Shown: positions 53,374 through 60,837 of the stretch, piece by piece
Numbering within the stretch: position 1 is the stretch's first letter
Layout: every line of letters begins with the position of its first letter
Assembly: GCA_964494625.1 (NCBI GenBank)
Contig: CAZBRT010000002.1
Coordinates: 868,001-932,000 of the forward strand
Direction of reading: 5' to 3'
Length of the DNA: 64,000 nucleotides
From: UBA2784 sp964494625
GTDB lineage: Bacteria; Pseudomonadota; Alphaproteobacteria; Micropepsales; Micropepsaceae
Notes under the pieces: generated by a model
What the model was told of the DNA's origin: nothing
The model's input: the letters and a program-made list of their open reading frames with translations, nothing else
Database searches by the model: none
Translations under genes and position numbers: made by a program

Positions 53374-54258
53374 ATGCACATGCCCACTCTCAACCTTGCC
53401 GAGATGCGCAAGGCGCATCCGGATATTTCGGATGACTGGACGATCCCGCAGGACTGGGATCATTTCACCAAGGAAGACCACGACGTCTGGCGCACGCTCT
53501 ACCGGCGCCAGCTTGACGTGCTGCCGGGACGCGCCTGCGACGAATTCATGGCAGGCCTCGACAAGCTGCCTTTGGGCGAGAACCGGATCCCGCGCTTTGA
53601 TGACCTCAACGAGGAACTCTATAAGCTCACGCGCTGGACGGTCGTGGCCGTGCCCTCACTTGTGCCTGATGCCGCGTTCTTCGAGCATCTGGCAAACCGG
53701 CGCTTTCCGGCGGGCAATTTCATCCGCGCGCGCACCAGCCTCGACTATATCGAGGAGCCCGATGTCTTTCACGACGTGTTCGGGCATGTGCCGATGCTCG
53801 CGCTTCCCGTCTTTGCCGACTACATGGAGGCCTATGGCAAAGGCGGCTTGCGGGCGCTTTCAGAATTCGGGGCGCTTGAAAACCTTGCGCGGCTCTACTG
53901 GTACACGGTCGAGTTCGGGCTTGTTGAAACGGCCAAGGGTCTGCGCATTTTCGGCTCGGGCATCGTGTCGTCGCGAACCGAGTCAATCTACAGCCTTGAA
54001 TCCCCCTCGCCCAACCGCATCCATTTCGACCTTGAGCGCGTGATGCGCACGAAGTACCGGATCGATGATTTCCAGGAGAGCTATTTTGTCATCTCCGGCT
54101 TTGCCGAATTGTTCGGCGAGACCTACAAGGATTTCGGCACGCTCTACCGCAAGCTTTCAACCGGCCCCACCCATCTGCCGGGCGATGTGCTGGCAGGCGA
54201 CCGCGTGCATCACCGGGGCGACCGGTCCTACAAGCCCGGCAGCCATCAGGCGGCGTGA
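53374..54258 (+). CDS. phhA: Phenylalanine 4-hydroxylase
   Basis: A 294-residue iron- and pterin-dependent hydroxylase converting phenylalanine to tyrosine. The iron ligands are His133 and His138 in FHDVFGHVPM and Glu180 in YTVEFGL. The surrounding RTSLDYIEEPD, WYTVEFGL and GSGIVSSR blocks are those of bacterial PhhA, and length matches. A second ATG two codons later is possible. No pterin-4a-carbinolamine dehydratase gene lies next to it. Confidence 0.96.
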   Translation: MHMPTLNLAEMRKAHPDISDDWTIPQDWDHFTKEDHDVWRTLYRRQLDVLPGRACDEFMAGLDKLPLGENRIPRFDDLNEELYKLTRWTVVAVPSLVPDAAFFEHLANRRFPAGNFIRARTSLDYIEEPDVFHDVFGHVPMLALPVFADYMEAYGKGGLRALSEFGALENLARLYWYTVEFGLVETAKGLRIFGSGIVSSRTESIYSLESPSPNRIHFDLERVMRTKYRIDDFQESYFVISGFAELFGETYKDFGTLYRKLSTGPTHLPGDVLAGDRVHHRGDRSYKPGSHQAA

Positions 54259-54324
54259 AAAATTCTGCTGACGCTTCCGGCGCCGCGTCTGATACATCGT
54301 CCGTCCTGAAGCGATAGTCCGGGG

Positions 54325-55128
54325 ATGGAAATGGGCAATCTTGAAAAGGCATTGAACCTGACGCCGTCGGGTGACGGCATCTGGCATGGCCTGGCTGATC
54401 CGCACTATGAGGCCAATACCGGCATGTATGGCGGGATGACCGCCGCCCTCCTCCTCAAAGCCGTTATGTCCGAAAAGGCAGTGATCGGTACGCCCGCATC
54501 CCTCAATGTCAGCTATGTGCGTCTATTGCCGCCGGGCAGTGCGGTTGAACTGCGTACCCGCCTCCTGGGGGCCACGCGCTCCATCCAGCATTGGGCAGTC
54601 GATATTTCGGTTGCCGGCAGCGGCGACATTTCAGCGACCGCGCTTGTCGTGATGGGCTCTCGTCGGGCGGGTGATGCCCTGACCGAATTGAAAATGCCGC
54701 AAGTGGCACCACCGGAGGGCGCCGTGCAGCTGGTCGTTCCGCCTGCCACATTCGGTGTGCAATCGCCGGTGCGCATGGCGATCTGTGACTATGATGCTGC
54801 GGTTCCTGCGGGTCGCACCTATTCGGCGGGATGGATACGCGAAATTTCCGGCCGGCGCATCGACCCTATCCAGCTTGCCTATTTGTGCGACAATTTCCCG
54901 CCGCGGGCCTTCTTCCTCGGGACCGGCCCAAGGCCGTCATCGACCCTCTCCTACAACACCTATTTCATCGCGCCCGCCGACGAGATCGCAAGCCTTGGCG
55001 ACGATTACCTGCTGATGGAGGCAACCGGCACACGCGGTGTCGAAGGAGCGTTCGGCACGCGCGGCAATCTGTGGTCACGTGACGGCAGGCTGATTGCCAC
55101 AACCGAGCAGTTGGCGTGGTACCGCTGA
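54325..55128 (+). CDS. Acyl-CoA thioesterase (double hotdog, TesB-like)
   Basis: A 267-residue protein with two hotdog halves: MYGGMTAALLLKAVMS and PASLNVSYVRLLPPGSAVEL in the first, and GRTYSAGWIREISGRRIDPIQLAYLCDNFPPRAF in the second. It begins 66 bases after phhA. The family hydrolyses acyl-CoAs; the chain length is not predictable. It may work with the thiolase and the PaaI-type thioesterases further on. Confidence 0.85.
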   Translation: MEMGNLEKALNLTPSGDGIWHGLADPHYEANTGMYGGMTAALLLKAVMSEKAVIGTPASLNVSYVRLLPPGSAVELRTRLLGATRSIQHWAVDISVAGSGDISATALVVMGSRRAGDALTELKMPQVAPPEGAVQLVVPPATFGVQSPVRMAICDYDAAVPAGRTYSAGWIREISGRRIDPIQLAYLCDNFPPRAFFLGTGPRPSSTLSYNTYFIAPADEIASLGDDYLLMEATGTRGVEGAFGTRGNLWSRDGRLIATTEQLAWYR

Positions 55129-55160
55129 GGGTGCTTGATCCGGCCGCGTAAAACGTGCGT

Positions 55161-56030
55161 ATGAAGGGCATGACACGGTTTTTCGCCCTTCTGCTCATCC
55201 TCATCATTCCGGCCGGTTGCACAAACATGCAGCTTCAAGACGCGTTCATTTCCGAAGCGGGACTGATCGTCACCCGCGACGTCGCCTATGGTCCTGAAGC
55301 GCGGCACCGGCTTGACATCTACCGGCCGGAAAGCGGCCCGGTCAAAGGCACCATCGTTTTCGTCTATGGCGGCAGCTGGACGAGCGGCGACAAGCGCCTC
55401 TACAAGTTCATGGGCGTCGCATTGGCCAATGCGGGCTATGTGTTTGTCGTTCCCGACTATCGCTATTTTCCCGAGGTGCGGTTTCCCGGCTTCGTCAAGG
55501 ATGCGGCCCGCGCACTTGCATGGGTCAACACGCATATCGGAGCCTATGGCGGACAGGGCACCGGCTTTGCGCTGATGGGCCATTCGGCGGGCGCCCATAT
55601 CGGCGCGCTTCTTCTGCTTGATCCCGCATGGCTTGGCGCACACGGGCTTTCGCCCGCCGTCATCGGCGCCTATGTAGGGCTTGCTGGACCCTACACTTTC
55701 AATCCGCTGGAGATGGCGTCAACCCAGCCGATCTTCGAGACCGCGCCCGACATCGAACGCGTGCGGCCCATCAAGCTTGTGGCGGAAGCTGCCCGACGCG
55801 GCCTGCCGCCGATGCTGCTGCTGCACGGATCAACCGATACGACGGTCAACAAGCGTGCAACCGAGATGTTTGCCGAAGCGCTGCGCGATGCAGGCGTTCA
55901 GGTTGAGACCCATATCTATCCGCGCCTTGCCCATATCGGTGTCATCTCGTCGATGGTCTGGGCCTTGCGCTGGCGCGCGCCGGTCCTGAGCGATGTGGTG
56001 GCGTTTCTTTCGCACCATGCCGCTTCGTGA
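55161..56030 (+). CDS. Alpha/beta hydrolase, exported lipoprotein (carboxylesterase/BD-FAE-like)
   Basis: About 289 residues. The lipoprotein signal ends in a lipobox (IIPAGC). The hydrolase domain has FVYGGSWTSGDKRLY in the oxyanion position, where related esterases carry HGGxW, the nucleophile MGHSAGAH, and the late HGSTDTTV and LAHIGV for Asp and His. Related proteins include formamidase- and feruloyl-esterase-like hydrolases. ATG 55161 and ATG 55170 are both possible starts. The substrate is unknown. Confidence 0.85.
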   Translation: MKGMTRFFALLLILIIPAGCTNMQLQDAFISEAGLIVTRDVAYGPEARHRLDIYRPESGPVKGTIVFVYGGSWTSGDKRLYKFMGVALANAGYVFVVPDYRYFPEVRFPGFVKDAARALAWVNTHIGAYGGQGTGFALMGHSAGAHIGALLLLDPAWLGAHGLSPAVIGAYVGLAGPYTFNPLEMASTQPIFETAPDIERVRPIKLVAEAARRGLPPMLLLHGSTDTTVNKRATEMFAEALRDAGVQVETHIYPRLAHIGVISSMVWALRWRAPVLSDVVAFLSHHAAS

Positions 56031-56050
56031 GGGACGGCATCAGCGCCACG

Positions 56051-56144
56051 CGTCCTTCGATAAGAACTCAGGATGAGGCAGGTTTGTGGATTGCAGTGAT
56101 GCAGGGCGCCCACCTCCCTCATGCCGAGTGTTCATCGAGGCACG
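56051..56144. repeat. Extragenic element with long imperfect inverted repeats
   Basis: Left arm 56051-56078 (CGTCCTTCGATAAGAACTCA onwards, ending GGATGAGG) pairs imperfectly with 56117-56144 (CCTCATGCCGAGTGTTCATC onwards). About 20 of 28 positions match. It fills the 116-base gap between two convergent genes and resembles the CTTCGA...CTCAGGATGAGG-type repeats widespread in alphaproteobacteria. Confidence 0.6.
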
Positions 56145-56146
56145 CA

Positions 56147-56665
56147 TTACGTCAGCGCCCGCACCATGAAAAGGCGGCGGGTCATGTCGAGGCCATTTCC
56201 GGACTGGCGCTGCCAGATGCGCCGATGGTCAGGCCCCCAGAGATTTTCCGGATATTCGTCAAAACCGCAGTGCGCATAAAACGGCGCATTCCACGCGACA
56301 TCGCGGAATGTCGAGAGCGTGATGCGACCAAAACCCTGCGCCTTCGCCTGCGCGCAGATCGCTTCTACCAGCGCGCGGCCGATGCCCTTGCCGCCTGCGT
56401 CTGGCACGACATCGATTTCGATGAGATGGGCGCAACCATCGGCCGTTCCCATCGCGGCAAAGCCGACAGGGTTCCCCGCGATCTCGGCCATCAGCACATT
56501 GCCGGCCGCGATGAAACTTTCCACTTCCGCATCAGGGGGCGCGTGACCATCCTCGGCCAGTTCACCAAGGCCGACATCGCGAAAGCGCACCGACGCGGCG
56601 CGTTCGATGCGGGCCATTTCGCCCGCTTCGCCCGCCCGCGCCGGCCGGATCAGGAAATCCGTCAG
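56147..56665 (-). CDS. GNAT-family N-acetyltransferase with probable CTG start
   Basis: About 172 residues if started at CTG 56665. The core has IEIDVVPDAGGKGIGRALVEAICAQAKAQG (acetyl-CoA-binding Q/RxxGxG/A region) and AWNAPFYAHCGF, the usual GNAT end. The first ATG (56617) would drop the beta-1 strand FLIRPARAGEAGEM, which is in frame and homologous to GNAT starts. Between the upstream in-frame stop and that strand only CTG is a credible start, and it overlaps the thiolase stop as CTGA. The substrate is unknown. Confidence 0.8.
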   Translation of the reverse strand: MTDFLIRPARAGEAGEMARIERAASVRFRDVGLGELAEDGHAPPDAEVESFIAAGNVLMAEIAGNPVGFAAMGTADGCAHLIEIDVVPDAGGKGIGRALVEAICAQAKAQGFGRITLSTFRDVAWNAPFYAHCGFDEYPENLWGPDHRRIWQRQSGNGLDMTRRLFMVRALT

Positions 56666-57873
56666 TGGTGGAACTCAAAGAGACCCGCCGCTCCCATGCC
56701 GCCACCGATGCACATGGTGACGACACCATACTTCGCGTTCTTGCGGCGCTGGGCTTCAAGAAGAATGTGGCCGGTCAGGCGCGCACCCGTCATGCCGAAG
56801 GGATGACCGACCGAGATCGAGCCGCCATTCACGTTCAGCTTGGCGTGGTCGATGCCAAGGCGATCCGCGCAGTAAAGCGCCTGCGAGGCAAAGGCCTCGT
56901 TCAGTTCCCACAGGTCAATGTCATCGACTTTGAGGCCGTGGCGCTGCAACAGGCGCGGCACCGCAAAGACGGGGCCGATGCCCATCTCGTCAGGCTCGCA
57001 GCCCGCGACCGCAAAGCCGCGGAAGATGCCCAGAGGCTGGAGGCCGCGCTTTGATGCCTCTTTGGCTTCCATCACGACGACAGCTGCACCACCATCGGAA
57101 AGCTGCGAGGCATTGCCTGCCGTAATGTACTTGCCTTCCTTCACCTGCTGGCCGCCCTTGAACACCGGCGGCAGGGACGCAAGACCCTCATACGTCGTCT
57201 CGGGGCGATTGCACTCGTCCTTGGTCACCACATAATCAACCTTCGACGCTTCCTTGGTGTCCTTGTTGATGACAACCATCCTGGTCGGCATCGGCACGAT
57301 TTCATTGTCGAAGCGGCCGGCCTGCTGGGCGGCAGCCGTGCGGCGCTGGCTTTCAAGGCTGAAGCGGTCCTGACGCTCGCGGCTGATGCCATAACGGTCC
57401 GCCACGATTTCCGCCGTCTCGATCATCGCCATCCAGAGGGCGGGCATTTTCGCCATCAGATGTTCTTCGGTGATGCGGTGCAGGTTCATCTTGCCCGACA
57501 TCTGGTTGATCGAGATCGATTCAACGCCGGCGCCGATCGCCACGTTGGTGCCCTCGGTCATGATCTGCTGGGCGGCCATCGCCACCGTCTGCAGACCCGA
57601 CGAGCAGAAGCGGTTGACCGTCACGCCCGACGTGGTTGTGGGACAGCCTGCCCACATGGCGGCGAGACGCCCGACATTGCTGCCGGTCGCGCCTTCCGGC
57701 GTGCCGCAGCCCATATATACATCCTCGACATCGGCGGGATCGATCTTGGCGCGCGCAATCGCGTGCTTGATCGCATGGCCGGCCATGGCCGCGCCATGGG
57801 TGTCGTTGAAGCCGCCGCGACCTGATTTGGCAAGGCCGGTGCGGGCGGCAGAGACGATGACAGCTTCACGCAT
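56662..57873 (-). CDS. Acetyl-CoA acyltransferase (thiolase)
   Basis: A 403-residue thiolase. Catalytic residues are Cys90 in NRFCSSGLQ, His357 in SVGHPFGMTG and Cys388 in VTMCIGGGMGA. The N-terminal MREAVIVSAARTGLAKSGRG is typical. It cleaves 3-oxoacyl-CoA (FadA-like) or condenses acetyl-CoA; sequence alone does not decide. The GNAT gene overlaps its stop. Two PaaI-type thioesterases are divergent from it. Confidence 0.94.
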   Translation of the reverse strand: MREAVIVSAARTGLAKSGRGGFNDTHGAAMAGHAIKHAIARAKIDPADVEDVYMGCGTPEGATGSNVGRLAAMWAGCPTTTSGVTVNRFCSSGLQTVAMAAQQIMTEGTNVAIGAGVESISINQMSGKMNLHRITEEHLMAKMPALWMAMIETAEIVADRYGISRERQDRFSLESQRRTAAAQQAGRFDNEIVPMPTRMVVINKDTKEASKVDYVVTKDECNRPETTYEGLASLPPVFKGGQQVKEGKYITAGNASQLSDGGAAVVVMEAKEASKRGLQPLGIFRGFAVAGCEPDEMGIGPVFAVPRLLQRHGLKVDDIDLWELNEAFASQALYCADRLGIDHAKLNVNGGSISVGHPFGMTGARLTGHILLEAQRRKNAKYGVVTMCIGGGMGAAGLFEFHH

Positions 57874-58047
57874 GGGTAGGCTCCTCTTTCCTGAATCAGG
57901 ATCGTGTGATGTGCATTGGCTGCAAGAATAGGCGGAAGAATTGCCGGGAGTCGCGCTGAATCTTGATTGACGGAAACGTCAAGCTGGAAGGCCGGACGGG
58001 AAGCGACTAAGACGGCGGCACAACCATTGACGCAGCGGATTTGAGCC

Positions 58048-58485
58048 ATGACGACCCCTCACGTGCCTGCCGGGTTCCAGCCGGTCGTGCCTGTCGGATT
58101 CAATGCCTATATCGGCCCCATCCTGCGCGACCCCGCGCGCAAGGCAGGCGAGGCAGGCCGCTTCCGCTTTGTGCCGGAACCGCATCATCTCAATGCCGGA
58201 CACAATGTTCATGGCGGCCTTCTGATGACGCTGTGCGACATCATGCTGGGCTATACGGTCCATGAAGCGATCCCCGGCAAGGTCGCGACAACCGCAACCC
58301 TCAACACAGATTTCCTCGCGGGTGCCAAGGCGGGCGAAGTGATCGAAGGCAGCGCCGAGGTGACGCGGCTTTCCCGCAGCCTCGTCTTTGTCGGCGGCAC
58401 CTTGTCGGTTGCGGGCAAGACCATCATGACGGCCAGCGGCATCTGGAAAATCATCGGCAACCGCAAGGACGCAAGCGTCCCATGA
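58048..58485 (+). CDS. PaaI-family hotdog thioesterase 1
   Basis: A 145-residue single-hotdog protein with AGHNVHGGLLMTLCDIMLGYTV (the usual HGG-x-x-M/L-x-x-x-x-D motif, N-H-G-G) and the C-terminal VGGTLSVAGKTIMTASGIWKI. It probably hydrolyses acyl- or phenylacyl-CoA. The next gene overlaps its stop by ATGA, giving a coupled pair. It is divergent from the thiolase across 174 bases. Confidence 0.88.
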   Translation: MTTPHVPAGFQPVVPVGFNAYIGPILRDPARKAGEAGRFRFVPEPHHLNAGHNVHGGLLMTLCDIMLGYTVHEAIPGKVATTATLNTDFLAGAKAGEVIEGSAEVTRLSRSLVFVGGTLSVAGKTIMTASGIWKIIGNRKDASVP

Positions 58486-58949
58486 GCGACACGATGTTCG
58501 GCATCCCGATTGCCCCGTGGGCTGTCACGGATGTGCCTGTGCCGGATGGCTGGCAATTGGGCCGGGTGGTTGATCCGTTCGAGGCGTTCTGCGGTCCCTG
58601 GTTCGAGCGCGTGCGCCCCGATGGCCGCAAGGAATATGCGTTCCGCATTGACGCGCGCCACATCAACGCCAATGGCGTCTGTCATGGCGGCATGCTGATG
58701 ACTTTTGTGGATGCAACGCTTGGCGTTGCGGTCTGGGAATGTGATCCCGAAGGCTTTCCCGTGACGGTTGGCCAGCAGACCAATTTCCTCAAGGCCGTGC
58801 GGCTGGGTGATCTGATCGAGGTCGCACCTGTCGTCCTGCGGCAGGGGCGCGAGATGATCTTTGCCCGCGGTGACTTTCATTGCGGCGGCACAATCATCCT
58901 CTCGGCAACGTCCTTGTGGAAATGCACCGCGCACAAGCCGAAGTCTTGA
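58482..58949 (+). CDS. PaaI-family hotdog thioesterase 2
   Basis: A 155-residue hotdog protein: ANGVCHGGMLMTFVDATLGVAVWE and VGQQTNFLKAVRLGDLIEVAP, ending GGTIILSATSLWK. It is a distant paralogue of the preceding gene and is translationally coupled to it by ATGA. Hetero-oligomer formation between the two is possible but unproven. Confidence 0.88.
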   Translation: MSDTMFGIPIAPWAVTDVPVPDGWQLGRVVDPFEAFCGPWFERVRPDGRKEYAFRIDARHINANGVCHGGMLMTFVDATLGVAVWECDPEGFPVTVGQQTNFLKAVRLGDLIEVAPVVLRQGREMIFARGDFHCGGTIILSATSLWKCTAHKPKS

Positions 58950-59020
58950 CGCTTCCTTAACGGGAAATCCCTCACACGGTTAACGCGAGTGAAACGGGCG
59001 CGGCGCTATTCCTTGACGCC

Positions 59021-59974
59021 ATGAACCGGCGACGCGCAGAACTCGTGCTTGGAACCGTGCAGCTTGGCGTGCCCTATGGCGCTGCCAATCGCAATGGCAT
59101 GCCGCCGCGCGAAACCGCCATCCGCCTTTTGCGCCGGGCCGCCAGCCTTGGCATCGCAGCCATTGATACGGCGCGCGCCTATGGCGACGCGGAAAACCGC
59201 ATCGGCACGGCATTCGAGGGCAGCACGCCCGTTGAAACCATCACCAAGCTCGATCCCCTGTCGCGCCTGCCCGACGATGCCTCGCCCGCCGAGGCGGAAG
59301 CCGCTGCTGATGAAAGCGTCGCGCGGTCGCTCGTCGCCCTGAAACGCACGACGCTGGATACGCTTCTTCTGCATCGCGCCAGGCATGTGACATCACATGG
59401 CGGCGCGATCTGGCGGCGCCTCAATGAGCTGCGCCAGGCGGGCGTGATTTCCCGCATCGGCGTCTCCGTGCAATCGCCGGAAGAAGCGCATCTGGCGCTT
59501 GCAGCGCCCGGTCTTGGCCACATCCAGCTGCCGTTCAACGTGCTTGACTGGCGCTGGGCCGAACGCGGCGTGATCGAAGTCCTGCGCCGGCGCGACGACG
59601 TGACGGTCCATGCACGTGGTCCATTCCTGCAGGGATTGCTCGCCTGCGATGATCCCGCCCTTTGGCCGCGTGTGCCGGGCGTCGATGCGACGCGCGTGCT
59701 TTTCACGCTCAACAGCCTTGCGCGCGCGCTCAACCGCAGAAACGCCGCTGACCTTTGCCTTGCCTATGCGCGCGGCCAGGATTTCATCCATGGCGTCGTA
59801 ATCGGCATGGAGACCGAAGACCAGCTTTCCGAAAACATGCGCCTCTTCGTCGAGCGGCCGCTTTCCACCGAGGAATGCTCCATTGTTGCCAACCGGATGC
59901 CGCGTGTGCCGGTGCAATTGCTTGATCCGGCGCAATGGCCCGCGCGCGAAGCCAAAGGGAGCCAGCTGCAATGA
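59021..59974 (+). CDS. Aldo/keto reductase
   Basis: A 317-residue AKR. The catalytic tetrad is visible as Asp and Tyr in IDTARAYGDAE, Lys in TKLDP and His in LLLHRAR. LGTVQLGVPYGAANRNG at the start resembles AKRs from sugar-modification clusters, and an SDR gene overlaps its end by ATGA. A role in nucleotide-sugar or nonulosonic-acid metabolism is a guess from this pairing only. Confidence 0.88.
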   Translation: MNRRRAELVLGTVQLGVPYGAANRNGMPPRETAIRLLRRAASLGIAAIDTARAYGDAENRIGTAFEGSTPVETITKLDPLSRLPDDASPAEAEAAADESVARSLVALKRTTLDTLLLHRARHVTSHGGAIWRRLNELRQAGVISRIGVSVQSPEEAHLALAAPGLGHIQLPFNVLDWRWAERGVIEVLRRRDDVTVHARGPFLQGLLACDDPALWPRVPGVDATRVLFTLNSLARALNRRNAADLCLAYARGQDFIHGVVIGMETEDQLSENMRLFVERPLSTEECSIVANRMPRVPVQLLDPAQWPAREAKGSQLQ

Positions 59975-60795
59975 ACGCTCCCGTCGGCTCGCTCAATGCT
60001 CCGCACTTCCGGCCCGATCTTTTCCGGCTGGACGGGCGCGTCGCGCTGGTCACCGCAGGCGCCGGCCATCTGGGCGAGGCGACCGTGCGGGCGCTTTGCG
60101 AGCTGGGTGCGCATGTGCTGGTCAATGGCCGCAACGAGGAAAACCTCATTCGCTTGTGCAGCGACCTGTCTGACATCGGCCTTTCGGCTGCCCCGTGCGC
60201 CTTTGACGTGCTCGACATGGATGCGGCGCGCATTGCGCTTTCTTCAGTCGGGCGGCTGGACATTCTCGTCAACAACGCCGTCTCGATGCAGCCGGGACCG
60301 CTTGAAAGCGTCACAAAAGGCGCATTCGATACTGCCTTTTCCAGCGGCGCCTATGCGCCTTTCGAGCTGATGCGCATCGCGCTGCCTGCGCTTGAGGCGG
60401 CCGCCGCGGTGACGGGTCAGGCGAGCATCGTCAATGTCGCGTCGATGTATGGGCATGTGGCGCCGGATCCCCGCCTCTATGACGGAACACCCTTCAACAG
60501 TCCGCCGCATTATGCGGCAACCAAGGGCGCGTTGATCCAGCTGACCCGCTACATGGCCTGCCAATGGGGTGCCAAAGGCATCCGCGTCAATGCCGTCAGT
60601 CCCGGCCCCTTCCCCCGCCCTGCCATCCGCGCCCAGCACGGCGCGTTTGTCGCGCGGCTTGCCGCACGCGCGCCGATGGGCCGCGTGGGGGAAGCGCATG
60701 AGGCGGCAGCGGCCATTGCCTTTCTTGCGTCCGATGCGGCGTCGTTCGTCACGGGCGTCAACCTTCCTGTCGATGGCGGCTGGACGGCCTGGTGA
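59971..60795 (+). CDS. Short-chain dehydrogenase/reductase
   Basis: A 274-residue SDR. The cofactor-binding stretch is VTAGAGHLGEATV, with NNAVS and the catalytic Ser in NVASMYGHV and Tyr-x-x-x-Lys in HYAATKGAL. It ends in VTGVNLPVDGGWTAW, typical of classical SDRs. It starts inside the AKR stop (ATGA). The long upstream in-frame extension is not real. Confidence 0.9.
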   Translation: MNAPVGSLNAPHFRPDLFRLDGRVALVTAGAGHLGEATVRALCELGAHVLVNGRNEENLIRLCSDLSDIGLSAAPCAFDVLDMDAARIALSSVGRLDILVNNAVSMQPGPLESVTKGAFDTAFSSGAYAPFELMRIALPALEAAAAVTGQASIVNVASMYGHVAPDPRLYDGTPFNSPPHYAATKGALIQLTRYMACQWGAKGIRVNAVSPGPFPRPAIRAQHGAFVARLAARAPMGRVGEAHEAAAAIAFLASDAASFVTGVNLPVDGGWTAW

Positions 60796-60837
60796 GCAAG
60801 CCGGGCGGCCTGCCCCATCCTGCCGATGGAGCGTGTG

